A stretch of DNA of 64,000 bases, from contig CAXXDH010000001.1 in assembly GCA_963677785.2 (NCBI GenBank), positions 372,001 to 436,000 of the forward strand, read 5' to 3'. Below the pieces are notes generated by a model. The model was not told the DNA's origin, did no database searches, and was given only the letters and a program-made list of their open reading frames with translations. Below, one piece after another: positions 8,302-17,713 of this stretch (its first letter is position 1; every line of letters starts with the position of its first letter). Both the position numbers and the translations under genes were made by a program. The stretch comes from G963665495 sp963677785. GTDB taxonomy: Bacteria > Desulfobacterota > Desulfovibrionia > Desulfovibrionales > Desulfovibrionaceae.

Positions 8302-8345
8302 AATCCGGCGCCGCGTGTTTTCGTACGCGGCGCCGGATTTTTTTT
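8302..8345 (+). terminator. Rho-independent terminator of the leucine operon
   Basis: A 15-bp perfect stem (8302-8316 with 8325-8339, core TCCGGCGCCGCGT) closes an 8-base loop and runs into eight or more T. It lies 24 bases after the DUF89 stop codon. The remaining 290 bases up to the ubiD-like gene show no gene. Confidence 0.95.
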
Positions 8346-8634
8346 GTATGGTTTGACGCGGGTATTTCATGGACGCTTTCATGACGTAATCATCGTTTCT
8401 GGCCAGCGTTCTATCAGCGTTCTATCTCGCCAGAAATGGCCCTGTGCGATGAATTATGACCTTGCCCAAATGCGCAAACGTCAGGCGTCCTTCCATGTTG
8501 AGCGCCTGACTCCTGCTTGATGATCCCCGACCCAACCCGCGTATTGGCTTGTCAATGCGCGCGTTGCTGGTATATCCTCTGCCGACCGGCGCCCGTGCGG
8601 GGCGCACTGGGACTATTCGCAGCAAGGAGACGCC

Positions 8635-10086
8635 ATGGCGTACAAAGATTTGCAGGCCTTTTTGAAGGTGCTGGAAAAACAGAACGAACTCAAACGGATC
8701 GAGGTGCCGCTGGATTCGTATCTTGAAATCGCGGAAGTGACGGACCGGGTGTCCAAGTCCAAAAAGGGCGGTTCAGCGCTGTTGTTCGCCCAGCCCAAAA
8801 CAGGGAAATTTCCGGTTCTGACCAATATGTTCGGGTCCTACAACCGGATGCATCTGGCCCTCGAAGTGGAGAGCCTGGACGCCTTTGCCTCTGATGTGCT
8901 GGAGTTCATTGAAATCGAAAAACCCGACGGGCTCATCAAAAAGCTCAAGCTGCTCCCCAAACTGCAGCGTCTGGCACATATTTTTCCCAAAGAAGTTTCC
9001 AAAGCGCCCTGCCAGGATGTGGTCTACACCGGCGACGAGGTGGACCTGGGCATACTGCCTGTTCTGACCACCTGGCCCGAGGACGCGGGACCTTTCATCA
9101 CCCTGCCCGTGATTTTTACCAAAAATCCCGAGACCGGCATGCGCAACGTGGGCATGTACCGGATGCAGGTTTTCGACAAAAACACCACCGGCATGCACTG
9201 GCACCGCCACAAGGGCGGCGCGTATCATTACCACCTGGCCGAAAAGCTGGGCAAACGGCTGGAAATGGCCGTGGCCATCGGGCCGGACCCTGCAGTGACC
9301 TATTCGGCCACGGCGCCGCTGCCGGATGAACTGGATGAGCTTCTGTTCGCCGGTTTTCTGCGCAAGGCGCCTGTGGAGCTGGTCAAATGCAAGACCGTGG
9401 ACATCGAAGTCCCGGCCAACAGCCAGTTCGTGCTGGAGGGCTACGTGGAACCGGGCGAACGACGCCGGGAAGGGCCGTTCGGCGACCATACGGGCTACTA
9501 CTCGCTGGCGGACGACTATCCGGTGTTTCATGTCACGGCACTGACCCACCGCAAGGACGCCATCTATCCGGCCACTCTGGTCGGACCGCCGCCCATGGAA
9601 GACTGCTACATGGGCAAGGCCACGGAGCGGATCTTTCTGCCGGCCATCAAGCGCCAGCTGCCCGAGGTGGTGGACATGAACCTGCCCCTGGAAGGCGTGT
9701 TCCACAATCTCTGCTTCGTGAGCGTCGACAAGCGCTATCCGGGGCAGGTGCGCAAGGTGATGTACGCGCTCTGGGGACTCGGCCAGATGATGTTCACCAA
9801 GATCATCGTGGTGGTGGACAAGGACGTCAACGTGCAGAACATTTCGGAAGTGCTCTGGCGCGTGGGCAACAATGTGGACCCGCGCCGGGACCTGGTCGTG
9901 CTGGAAGGGCCGCTGGACGCCCTGGACCATGCCTCGCCCCAGGCTTTTTACGGCGGCAAACTGGGCATAGACGCCACGAAAAAGGGGCCGGAAGACGGGC
10001 ATCACCGGGAATGGCCGGACTCCCTGACCATGGATCCCAAGGTCAAAGCCCGGATCAAAGATCTTTGGCCCAAGCTGGGGCTGTAG
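8635..10086 (+). CDS. UbiD family decarboxylase
   Basis: A 483-residue prenyl-FMN-dependent decarboxylase. Family landmarks are G-M-R-N-V-G-M-Y-R-M-Q near residue 165, H-W-H-R-H-K-G-G, the catalytic-loop sequence E-P-G-E-R-R-R-E-G-P-F-G-D-H-T-G-Y-Y near residue 275, and a late K-I-I-V-V-V-D-K-D-V-N-V motif. The UbiX-like gene follows 10 bp downstream, which supplies the prenylated flavin cofactor. In Desulfovibrio-type bacteria menaquinone is made by the futalosine route, where a UbiD-type enzyme removes a ring carboxylate. That substrate is inference; other aromatic-acid substrates are possible. ATG at 8635 follows AAGGAG at a spacing of 6. Confidence 0.92.
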   Translation: MAYKDLQAFLKVLEKQNELKRIEVPLDSYLEIAEVTDRVSKSKKGGSALLFAQPKTGKFPVLTNMFGSYNRMHLALEVESLDAFASDVLEFIEIEKPDGLIKKLKLLPKLQRLAHIFPKEVSKAPCQDVVYTGDEVDLGILPVLTTWPEDAGPFITLPVIFTKNPETGMRNVGMYRMQVFDKNTTGMHWHRHKGGAYHYHLAEKLGKRLEMAVAIGPDPAVTYSATAPLPDELDELLFAGFLRKAPVELVKCKTVDIEVPANSQFVLEGYVEPGERRREGPFGDHTGYYSLADDYPVFHVTALTHRKDAIYPATLVGPPPMEDCYMGKATERIFLPAIKRQLPEVVDMNLPLEGVFHNLCFVSVDKRYPGQVRKVMYALWGLGQMMFTKIIVVVDKDVNVQNISEVLWRVGNNVDPRRDLVVLEGPLDALDHASPQAFYGGKLGIDATKKGPEDGHHREWPDSLTMDPKVKARIKDLWPKLGL

Positions 10087-10096
10087 GACGCGGAAT

Positions 10097-10666
10097 ATGG
10101 CTGCAAGTCGTATTGTGGTGGCCATGACCGGGGCCAGCGGCATGCCGTACGCCCTGCGTCTGCTGGAACTTTTGCGGGCCGCGCCAGAGATCGAGCCCCA
10201 TCTGATTCTGTCCAATGCGGCGCTGCAGGTGCTGGAGCTCGAATCCGGCCTGAAACGTCCGGCGCTTGAGGCCCTGGCGGAGGCCGTCTATGGGCAGGAG
10301 CAGCTGGCGGCCGGTCCGGCCAGCGGCTCCTGGCGGCATAAGGGCATGGTCGTGTGTCCGTGCTCCATGGCCAGCCTGGCGGCCATTGCCAACGGCCTTG
10401 GCTCCAACCTCATCCACCGGGCCGCGGACGTGACGTTGAAAGAGAGACGGCGTCTGGTGCTGGTCACCCGTGAAACGCCGCTGAACCGCGTACATCTGAC
10501 CAATATGCTGGCGGCCAACGACGCCGGAGCCACCATTCTGCCGGCCTGTCCGGGATTTTACCACGCGCCGCAGGGGATCGGCGAGCTGGTTGACCAGGTG
10601 GTGGGGCGGATTCTGGACCACCTGGATATTTCTCTTTCCATCGGCCCGCGCTGGCAGGAAGCCTAG
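10097..10666 (+). CDS. ubiX: UbiX family flavin prenyltransferase
   Basis: A 189-residue flavoprotein that prenylates FMN for UbiD. The N-terminal G-A-S-G-M-P-Y-A motif binds the FMN phosphate. V-C-P-C-S-M-A-S-L-A-A-I-A-N-G near residue 95 and V-T-R-E-T-P-L-N-x-V-H-L-x-N-M near residue 125 are the family signatures around the active site. The length is normal. It lies 10 bp after the ubiD-like gene and is evidently co-transcribed and functionally paired with it. Confidence 0.95.
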   Translation: MAASRIVVAMTGASGMPYALRLLELLRAAPEIEPHLILSNAALQVLELESGLKRPALEALAEAVYGQEQLAAGPASGSWRHKGMVVCPCSMASLAAIANGLGSNLIHRAADVTLKERRRLVLVTRETPLNRVHLTNMLAANDAGATILPACPGFYHAPQGIGELVDQVVGRILDHLDISLSIGPRWQEA

Positions 10667-10803
10667 GGCCTGCTTCGGCTTGAGCTGGGTAACGCGGCCT
10701 GCTACAATCAGCGAACACCAGCCGCGAAAGTAAAAAACACACAATCATTTCCGGGATCCGCCGCGGGGAGCCCCGCGATCCCGAACAATACGAGGTAGAC
10801 GCG

Positions 10804-11529
10804 ATGCAATGCAATTTAACCTGGCACGGTCATTCGAATTTCCAGCTGTCCATGCCGGATCTGGAAATAATCATTGATCCCTTTTTTGAAGGGAATCCCT
10901 GCTGTACGGCCAAATCAAGCGGCCTTGAATCCATGGATCTGGTCCTGATCACCCACGATCATGGGGATCATGTAGGGGACGCCGTGGAGATCTGCAAGCG
11001 AACGGGCGCCAGCCTCGGCGCCGTTGTCGGCACTGCGGGCAAGCTCGTGGAGCAGGGGCTGCCCGAAACGCAGGTACTCAACGGCATCGGGTTCAACATC
11101 GGCGGTTCGCTGGTCTTCAAAGGGGTCACCATCACCATGACCCAGGCCTACCATTCGTCGGATTCGGGGGTTGCCGTGGGCTACATTCTGACCCTGCCGG
11201 ACGGGTTCACCATCTATCATGCGGGCGACACGGGCATTTTCGCCGGCATGGAACTCTGGGGCAAGCTGTATTCCATTGATCTGGCGCTGTTGCCCATCGG
11301 CGGGGTGTTCACCATGGATCCGCGCCAGGCTGCCCAGGCCTGCGATTTGCTGCAGTGCGAGAGCGTCATTCCCATGCACTGGGGCACGTTCCCGGTGCTC
11401 GAATCGAACACCGAGGAATTTGCCCGCCATCTGGCGGCAGTTGCTCCGCAGACCCAGCTTATTGATCTGACTCCCGGCACCAGCGTTGTGCTGCAGAAAC
11501 CAGTTGATACCTGCGGGTGCGATCTATAG
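10804..11529 (+). CDS. UPF0173 family metal-dependent hydrolase
   Basis: A 241-residue metallo-beta-lactamase fold protein of the UPF0173 (YtkL-like) type. The first histidine pair is in W-H-G-H-S near residue 8, the metal motif T-H-D-H-G-D-H lies near residue 50, and later ligands are in Q-A-Y-H-S, Y-H-A-G-D-T and P-M-H-W-G. Cellular substrates of this family are not established. An unusual C-terminal C-G-C-D-L end is present. The next gene, a sensor kinase, starts just after or within the last codons of this one, so the two may be co-transcribed. Confidence 0.9.
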   Translation: MQCNLTWHGHSNFQLSMPDLEIIIDPFFEGNPCCTAKSSGLESMDLVLITHDHGDHVGDAVEICKRTGASLGAVVGTAGKLVEQGLPETQVLNGIGFNIGGSLVFKGVTITMTQAYHSSDSGVAVGYILTLPDGFTIYHAGDTGIFAGMELWGKLYSIDLALLPIGGVFTMDPRQAAQACDLLQCESVIPMHWGTFPVLESNTEEFARHLAAVAPQTQLIDLTPGTSVVLQKPVDTCGCDL

Positions 11530-11567
11530 CCCGAAGAGACGTTTTGACCGGAGGGCAGGAGCTGTCC

Positions 11568-13772
11568 GTGGAACCATATGAAGCTTTTTTTCGCAATTTG
11601 CCCCAGCCTGCCGTTATCTGGCGGTTGCGGGACGGCGAATTCCAACTGGTAAACGGAAACAGGGCCGCGGCCTGGATGCTCGAACTGGAGTCCCTCGAAC
11701 AGGGGGAGCCGGGGGCGGATGTGGAAACGGTTTTCAGCCGGATGCCCTACCTCGAAAAGGATCTGCAGTACTGTCACGACTCCCAGAAGCCGGTGTTCAT
11801 GTACGTCAGTCCGCGCAAAGGATTTCGCTGCTCGCGAGAAAGCAGCCTGCTGCGGCTGGACCCCGGACCGGACGGGCATGTGTTCATGCATTTGATGGCG
11901 TGTGAAGAGTCGGAATCGCGGCAGTGCTATGAAAAACTTCAGGAAAACAGACAGTTCTTGCAGGGCTTTTTTGATCACGCCGCAGCGGGTATTGCCGTCT
12001 GGGATATCGATTTCCGCTATTTGTTTCTGAATCTTTCCGAGTGCCGCCGCCTGGGCGTAGCGCGAACCGATGTGCAGGGCAAACGGCTGCAGGACATCAT
12101 GTCCGGTGAACGGGCCGCCGCCTACGCCAGGAATGATGCGCAAGCCTTGCAGCGGGGGGTTGTTTTCGAGGAAAAATGTCGCGTGAATGAAGATACGCGC
12201 TATTATCAGGTCAATCTTTTTTCACTGGCCGACTTCAAGGGCAACGTGTACGGCTTCGGCTGCATCACACGGGACATTACGGACAAGAAAAAGGTGGAGG
12301 AGGTTTCACGCGCCAGCAAGAATGAATTTGATCTTGTTCTGCAGCATGTTCCGGTCACCATCTGCTACATAGACAGCTCCTTTCATTACCGTTTCGTCAA
12401 TGACGCCTACGCCGCCTGGCATGGGCGGACTCTGGAGGAAATCGAAGGTAGGGACGTCCGGGAATTTCTTGGCGACAAGGGCTTTGAGAATGTCAAAAAA
12501 CCCATAATGGCGGCTTTGCACGGCGAAACAATGCGCTTTGAAAATACCGTACTGGACGCCGGCGGCATTGAGCATATGCTGATCGCCTATTATATTCCGC
12601 ATTTCAGTCCGGACATGGATCTGCTGGGCGTGGTGGTCATGGGGGTGGATATCACTGAGCGCAAACGGGTCGAGCAGGAATTGCGGGATCAGGAAAAATT
12701 GCTGCGTGAGGTTCTGGACGCCATACAGGACGGCGTGGTCGTTATGGATTCCGAGCTGCGTATCATGCGTATCAATAAGTTCATTGCGGACACCTATGGC
12801 AAAAACGTGCCATTGGTAGGCAAAAGTTGTCACGAGGTCTTTTTCCAAAGTCCTGAACTCTGTGAGGCCTGCGTCGGCAGGAAAGTTGTGCAGACAGGCC
12901 GTCCGCATACCATGGAGCAGGAATACGTCATACCTGACGACGGCAAGGGATGGCTCGAAATCTACGCGTATCCGTTGCGCGACGATCAGGGAGAGGTCTC
13001 GGGCATTGTTTCCTATTTCAGGGATGTGACGGACAAGAAACGTTTGATGGCGGAGGCTGTCCGGGCGGGGCAGCTGGCCAGCATAGGAGAACTTGCCGCC
13101 GGTGTCGCCCACGAGGTCAACAATCCCATCATGGGGATGATCAACTATGCGCAGGTCCTGCTGGACAGAAGGCATTTGCAGGGCGATGGACCGGAAGTGC
13201 TAGGAAGGATCATTGCCGAAGGAGAACGGATTCAGCAAATCGTGCAGAATCTGCTTTTTTTCGCCCGGGATCTCAAGCAGGAATACGGGCCCATCCGGAT
13301 TATGGACTCGCTGCAAGGCGCGCTGGATCTTGTCCGTTCGCAGCTCGAACGGGAAGGAATCGTTCTGAAATGTTCCATCCCGGAGCAGCTGCCCCTGGTG
13401 TGGGGCGGAGAGCGCGAACTACGCCAGGTTTTTTTGAATTTCATCAGCAACGCACGCTATGCGCTCAACAGACGGACGTATGACCAGTCGGAGAAAAAGA
13501 CTTTGCAGATCCGGGCCGAGACCGCCAGTAAAGAGAACAGGGAGTATGTCCGGCTTTTTTTCAGGGACAACGGCACAGGAATTGACGAGTCAGTCCGTTC
13601 CCGGATTTTCCATCCGTTTTTTTCTACAAAACCGGAAGGAGAAGGTACGGGACTAGGGTTGTCCATCAGTCATGACATTGTGCGCGAACAGGGGGGCAAT
13701 CTGTTTGTGGAAAGCGAGGTGAACAGCCATACGGTTATTATCGTGGAATTGCCCGCTGCTGTCTGCAGTTGA
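11568..13772 (+). CDS. Cytoplasmic PAS-domain sensor histidine kinase
   Basis: A soluble 734-residue kinase with no membrane segment. Four PAS-like units can be read before the kinase core: F-F-R-N-L-P-Q-P-A-V near the start, F-F-D-H-A-A-A-G-I-A-V-W-D near 145, V-L-Q-H-V-P-V-T-I-C-Y-I-D near 260, and L-D-A-I-Q-D-G-V-V-V-M-D near 385. The last contains a C-x-x-C pair (L-C-E-A-C-V). The H-box is A-A-G-V-A-H-E-V-N-N-P near residue 515, and the ATPase ends D-N-G-T-G-I-D and E-G-T-G-L-G-L-S. GTG at 11568 is preferred because AGGAG lies 6 bases upstream. An earlier in-frame GTG at 11517 would overlap the hydrolase. The receiver gene follows and is the likely partner. Confidence 0.92.
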   Translation: MEPYEAFFRNLPQPAVIWRLRDGEFQLVNGNRAAAWMLELESLEQGEPGADVETVFSRMPYLEKDLQYCHDSQKPVFMYVSPRKGFRCSRESSLLRLDPGPDGHVFMHLMACEESESRQCYEKLQENRQFLQGFFDHAAAGIAVWDIDFRYLFLNLSECRRLGVARTDVQGKRLQDIMSGERAAAYARNDAQALQRGVVFEEKCRVNEDTRYYQVNLFSLADFKGNVYGFGCITRDITDKKKVEEVSRASKNEFDLVLQHVPVTICYIDSSFHYRFVNDAYAAWHGRTLEEIEGRDVREFLGDKGFENVKKPIMAALHGETMRFENTVLDAGGIEHMLIAYYIPHFSPDMDLLGVVVMGVDITERKRVEQELRDQEKLLREVLDAIQDGVVVMDSELRIMRINKFIADTYGKNVPLVGKSCHEVFFQSPELCEACVGRKVVQTGRPHTMEQEYVIPDDGKGWLEIYAYPLRDDQGEVSGIVSYFRDVTDKKRLMAEAVRAGQLASIGELAAGVAHEVNNPIMGMINYAQVLLDRRHLQGDGPEVLGRIIAEGERIQQIVQNLLFFARDLKQEYGPIRIMDSLQGALDLVRSQLEREGIVLKCSIPEQLPLVWGGERELRQVFLNFISNARYALNRRTYDQSEKKTLQIRAETASKENREYVRLFFRDNGTGIDESVRSRIFHPFFSTKPEGEGTGLGLSISHDIVREQGGNLFVESEVNSHTVIIVELPAAVCS

Positions 13773-13861
13773 GTTGGTTCAGCTGTCGGAAGGTCGCATT
13801 GACACTGGTAAATAAGATGCTTTAGGGTTGAAAGAATCTGACGAGGTTGTATGCTTGTGAT

Positions 13862-14323
13862 ATGGACCAGGGTAATCGTGAACAATTATTTCGGCCCGAG
13901 GATGCCGCAAGCATGACGGAACGCAACCATCCTTTTCATGAAATGCATTTTCTCGTCGTGGACGATTCTCAGAGCATGCGCCGTATCATTGCCCGTACAC
14001 TCCGGAAAATGGGTTGCAAAGCCGTTTTTGAAGCGCACAACGTACGCTCCGCGCAGGAAGTTCTTGAAGCCGAGCGTATTGATTTCATCGTCTGCGACTG
14101 GAACATGCCGGGTATGAAAGGGATCGAATTTTTGCAGGAAATACGTAATTCCGAACAATACAAGGACCTCCCGTTTCTTATGGTTTCTGCGGAGGTAAAT
14201 ACCGATAACATTTTTGAGGCGATCAAAAGCGGTGTGAGTAATTACCTGCCCAAGCCTTTTACCCCTGATATCTTGCGAAAAAAAATTGAAGTAATACTGG
14301 ACGCGAAAAAAGGTCTGTGTTGA
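13862..14323 (+). CDS. CheY-like single-domain response regulator
   Basis: A 153-residue protein consisting of one receiver domain after a short tail. The acidic pair V-V-D-D-S lies near residue 38, the phosphoacceptor aspartate in I-V-C-D-W-N-M-P-G, the switch residue in F-L-M-V-S-A-E, and the conserved lysine in Y-L-P-K-P-F. No output domain is present, so it probably acts through protein contact, as CheY does. The start is uncertain: ATG at 13913 (M-T-E-R-N) is also preceded by GAGGA and would give 136 residues. It follows the PAS kinase by 89 bp and precedes a TPR protein that may be its target. Confidence 0.92.
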   Translation: MDQGNREQLFRPEDAASMTERNHPFHEMHFLVVDDSQSMRRIIARTLRKMGCKAVFEAHNVRSAQEVLEAERIDFIVCDWNMPGMKGIEFLQEIRNSEQYKDLPFLMVSAEVNTDNIFEAIKSGVSNYLPKPFTPDILRKKIEVILDAKKGLC

Positions 14324-14541
14324 TGCTTTTACTCCCTATGGCGGGTGCATCCGGTTGGTAAGTTATGACGCAAGACCGGTCCGGTATTGCGCAACACTGT
14401 CAGCCACGGGGCGAGCTGTTGAAAATTTTCTGCTCCCATTTCTACCAGGTCAGGAGATCCGAAATAAAGGTTTCCAAAAAGTTGAAGCTGGTTGTACTAT
14501 AAACAAGGTCAACCACTTTCAACCACGTATGGTGAACTTGC

Positions 14542-16638
14542 ATGGCGCAGGCCACAAAAAGCAATCCCGCCGATGAATCACTGGCCCAGTATAAAAACAG
14601 GCCGTTCCACCTCGTAATACGCGACAAGGTCCTGCGCGAACAAATCGCCGTGGTACTCGCGTTGCTTGGCTTCGAGTACGTCAAAAAGCATCCTGTCACA
14701 GGCTCCTACATGGACAATGTCCGGCGCATCGCCAGACTTCTGGCCCTGGAGGAAGGCGTTTTTCTGATCAATCCGCCCCTGGTTATTCAGCGTAACGGGG
14801 GCAGGGTCAAAATCCGCAAGGAATTTTCGGATTTTTTCGCAGATCTTTCCCTTGTTTTGTCCAAAGGGCGCAGGGACGCCATGAAAAGCATTTCCAAATG
14901 CATTCCCGTGTTCCCGGACATGCAGCTGACCCAGCGACGCGAACAGATCATCCTCTCTCTGGCCGAATATGGCGTTTGTGGCGCATTTATTCTCAAGCCG
15001 TTGGACTCGTTGGATAAATTGAGTCCTAGTCTGTACAAGATCCGGATGAAGGAGCAGGTGCTGGAGCGGCTGGAAGAATTGCGCGAGTACCTGTCCGACT
15101 ATCTGCCGCATATGGACGGCGCCCTGGAGGAGTTGGTCCAGAAAAAGGAAGAGCAGGAACTGACCAAGCGCAAGGAAGAAGCCCAGACGCTCATGAAACA
15201 GGGGCACCGGGCAAAAGCCAAAGGGGACTTCAACAAGGCGATAGAATGTTTTCAAAAAGCCATTGAGCTGCTCCCGGAAGATCCCTCCGGATATATGGAG
15301 AGCGGGCGCGTTTATGTGCATGTGAAACGCTATTCCAAGGCCCTGCTGCGTTTTAACCAGGCCGGTGAAATTTCCACAACCATCCCCGAACCCAACAAGG
15401 AAATCGGCAACGTCAAGGTGCTGCAGGTCAAGGACCGTATCCGACGCGGCGAGTCTCCCACCAGTCCACTGGTTATGGAGCTGCTGCAGCAGGCTTATGA
15501 ACATTTTCAGGTAGCACTCAAGAAAGCCGCGGCAATCAAATCACTCCATCCGGACGACAAACGCCAACGCGATGTGGATGCCGTATCCCGAATCGCCGGT
15601 GAGATGGTCAAGCTGAACATGAAGCAGCTGCTGGGTCCCAAACATCCCATGGCTCTTCAATTCGGTTCTTTGGCCAGGGAGGCTTTTGACAAAGTGGGGC
15701 AGGAGGGGATGGAACCGACGCCGTCCCAGCATCTGTTTCTGGGCATAGCGGCCATGGACGAGGCCAGCTTTAAAGAGGCCGAAGCCCACTTGCTGGTAGC
15801 GGCGAAAGATCCGGACTGTTTCAACGATGCCTGCAACGAGTTGACCCATATGGGCATCCTGGTGCGCAAGCATTTCGGTCCCAAAGAAGCCATCGACGTT
15901 TACAAAAAGCTTCTTGAGCTGGCCCCGCCCAACAGTGCGGCGGTCAATTTCAATCTGGCCGTGGCCTACAGCCTGGAAAAAAACAATCTCGAATCCACAG
16001 GGGCCATTGTTCAGGCACTGTATACGGATCCTTCCCTGGCCGAAAACGACATGTTCTACAACAACCAGCAACTGAATATGATTTTGGAGACCACGCACGA
16101 CGTGTTCAGTCGGATCATGGATTACAACAAGGGAAAGCCCACCCAGTTGGTGCTCAAGGCCGTGGAACTGCAGGAGCGCATTGAGAACCTGATTCTCGAC
16201 GGCATGGAGCGCAAAACCCTGTTGTTGATCAAGCACGTCATGGAAGTCATGCCCGATTTCTTCATGCGCGACCATGTGGCCGCCAGCAGAATCATACTCA
16301 AATTCATCCGTGAAAAAAGCGAACTGTGCCTGCAGTCCCGCAAAGCCGCTTTACGCGAGCTCGGCAGCCAGCTCGAAGGATTGCACAACGCCATTCGTTC
16401 GAAGAAGTTTCCCAAAAGACTCATCGCCTATACCAGTTTCAAACTTCAGGCCCTGCGCCTGTTGAGCAGGAACCAGCCGGAAAATCATGCCTTGGCCGCC
16501 AATCTGTACGCACGGGCCGCGGTGTGCCATCCGGAATATGTGGAAGCTCCCGAGTTCTATGCCAACGAGCGCCTTATTGCGTTGGCCAGGGAAATCTTCA
16601 GCAAAATGAAATTCGTGGATTTCGATCGTATGGGTTGA
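14542..16638 (+). CDS. TPR-repeat protein with an N-terminal receiver-like region
   Basis: A 698-residue cytoplasmic protein. Residues 20-180 resemble a degenerate receiver fold (H-L-V-I-R-D-K-V-L-R-E-Q-I-A-V-V-L early, F-I-L-K-P-L-D-S-L later) without a clear phosphoacceptor. A charged coiled coil follows at 185-220. Canonical TPR units lie at about 225-290 (A-K-G-D-F-N-K-A-I-E-C-F-Q-K-A-I-E-L-L-P) and 390-480 (K-E-A-I-D-V-Y-K-K-L-L-E-L-A-P). The rest is alpha-helical. Its place after a kinase and a stand-alone receiver suggests a scaffold or output partner, but no enzymatic motif is visible. A separate -10-like TATAAA lies near 14500. Confidence 0.7.
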   Translation: MAQATKSNPADESLAQYKNRPFHLVIRDKVLREQIAVVLALLGFEYVKKHPVTGSYMDNVRRIARLLALEEGVFLINPPLVIQRNGGRVKIRKEFSDFFADLSLVLSKGRRDAMKSISKCIPVFPDMQLTQRREQIILSLAEYGVCGAFILKPLDSLDKLSPSLYKIRMKEQVLERLEELREYLSDYLPHMDGALEELVQKKEEQELTKRKEEAQTLMKQGHRAKAKGDFNKAIECFQKAIELLPEDPSGYMESGRVYVHVKRYSKALLRFNQAGEISTTIPEPNKEIGNVKVLQVKDRIRRGESPTSPLVMELLQQAYEHFQVALKKAAAIKSLHPDDKRQRDVDAVSRIAGEMVKLNMKQLLGPKHPMALQFGSLAREAFDKVGQEGMEPTPSQHLFLGIAAMDEASFKEAEAHLLVAAKDPDCFNDACNELTHMGILVRKHFGPKEAIDVYKKLLELAPPNSAAVNFNLAVAYSLEKNNLESTGAIVQALYTDPSLAENDMFYNNQQLNMILETTHDVFSRIMDYNKGKPTQLVLKAVELQERIENLILDGMERKTLLLIKHVMEVMPDFFMRDHVAASRIILKFIREKSELCLQSRKAALRELGSQLEGLHNAIRSKKFPKRLIAYTSFKLQALRLLSRNQPENHALAANLYARAAVCHPEYVEAPEFYANERLIALAREIFSKMKFVDFDRMG

Positions 16639-16639
16639 T

Positions 16640-17587
16640 TCAGGGCTTCTCTTGCGACAGCCGCAGTTCCCACCGCTCATCATTGAACGAGTGCCCCCAG
16701 TGGCGTACGGGGGTGGAGGCAACCACCTGAAAGCCGAAGGATGCGTACAAATGCCTGGCAGCGGGCAGGATGTCGATGGTCAGGAGAAAGACCTGGGAAA
16801 AACCGTTCTCGCGGCAAAAATCCAGGGCCGTGCGCAGCAGTTCTTTGCCCAGGCCGGCTCCTCTGGCTTCCTGCTCCACGAAAAACCAGCGTAACTGGGC
16901 TTCTTCTTCGCTGTTGCGCATCACGGCAATCGATCCGAGCGGAGTTGCCGCCTGTTCGGCTATCCACAGCATGTTTCCTGGCATGTCCGCCTGCTGTGAA
17001 AAAGGCAGCATTCCTTGCAGAACATAGCATTCGAAATCGGCATCGAATCCGTATTCCTCTGCATAGAGCTGTCCGTGCCGCATCAGCACCCAGCCAAGGT
17101 CTCCGGGGCGGCTGGTACGGATGGCGGCTTTCGGTACGTCGCCGGGAGCAACGCCAAGGTTTTTTCCGATTTCACGCATGGCCGCGATGATCCGCCGGCG
17201 GGTGGAACCGTCCATGGGGGCCAGAATATTTCTGGCCTGGGTGTTTGCTGCTTGTTCCAGCTGCCGGAGCAGTTGCGTGCCCGTATCCGTCAGCGTCAGA
17301 GGGACCGGCTTTCTGCCAGAGGGCTGTCCATGCTTGCGGATCAGCTGCTTTTTTTCGAGCGTTTTCAATATCCTGCTCAGCTGCCCGCGGTCCATGGCGA
17401 GCGTACGCCCCAGTTCAGCCGCCGTGATTTCCGGCGCGGATGCAATCTCAAAAAGAATGCGCGCTTCCGAAAGCGTTGCCGCGCCTCCCGGAAGACAAGG
17501 CTGCAGCAGTCCGATCTGGTTGGTGTAAAAGCGGTTGAAACTGCGAAATGCGTCGATGCAGGCGTCGATTGTTGTGCTGGTCTCCAA
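16640..17587 (-). CDS. MarR-type regulator fused to a GNAT acetyltransferase
   Basis: A 315-residue two-domain protein. Residues 1-150 form a winged-helix MarR domain (L-S-E-A-R-I-L-F-E-I, then A-M-D-R-G-Q-L-S-R-I-L-K-T-L-E-K-K, then G-R-K-P-V-P-L-T-L-T-D). Residues 160-310 form a GNAT domain with R-x-x-G-A-G-L-G-K-E-L-L as acetyl-CoA loop and Y-x-S-F-G-F-Q-V near the end. The start codon is TTG, with GGAGG six bases upstream, and no ATG is near. Transcription diverges from lipB, and a perfect palindrome lies in the 126-bp gap. The acetyl acceptor is unknown. Autorepression is likely but inferred. Confidence 0.92.
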   Translation of the reverse strand: METSTTIDACIDAFRSFNRFYTNQIGLLQPCLPGGAATLSEARILFEIASAPEITAAELGRTLAMDRGQLSRILKTLEKKQLIRKHGQPSGRKPVPLTLTDTGTQLLRQLEQAANTQARNILAPMDGSTRRRIIAAMREIGKNLGVAPGDVPKAAIRTSRPGDLGWVLMRHGQLYAEEYGFDADFECYVLQGMLPFSQQADMPGNMLWIAEQAATPLGSIAVMRNSEEEAQLRWFFVEQEARGAGLGKELLRTALDFCRENGFSQVFLLTIDILPAARHLYASFGFQVVASTPVRHWGHSFNDERWELRLSQEKP

Positions 17588-17615
17588 GAGCGGCCTCCAG
17601 AAAATGGCTACTGTG

Positions 17616-17638
17616 TTATGTTGACAAAGTCAACATAA
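17616..17638. promoter_or_regulatory. Palindromic operator between the MarR-GNAT gene and lipB
   Basis: Perfect 10-bp arms TTATGTTGAC and GTCAACATAA around AAA. MarR-type proteins bind this form of site. On the minus strand TTGACT within it could serve as the -35 box of the regulator gene, so binding would block its own transcription. It lies about 75 bp before lipB and could also affect that gene. Confidence 0.8.
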
Positions 17639-17713
17639 AATGAATCGTTGTATTCTGGCATATATATTGCTTCTACGTAGCATTTGTACTTCACTTCAAC
17701 CAAGCTGAGAAAT

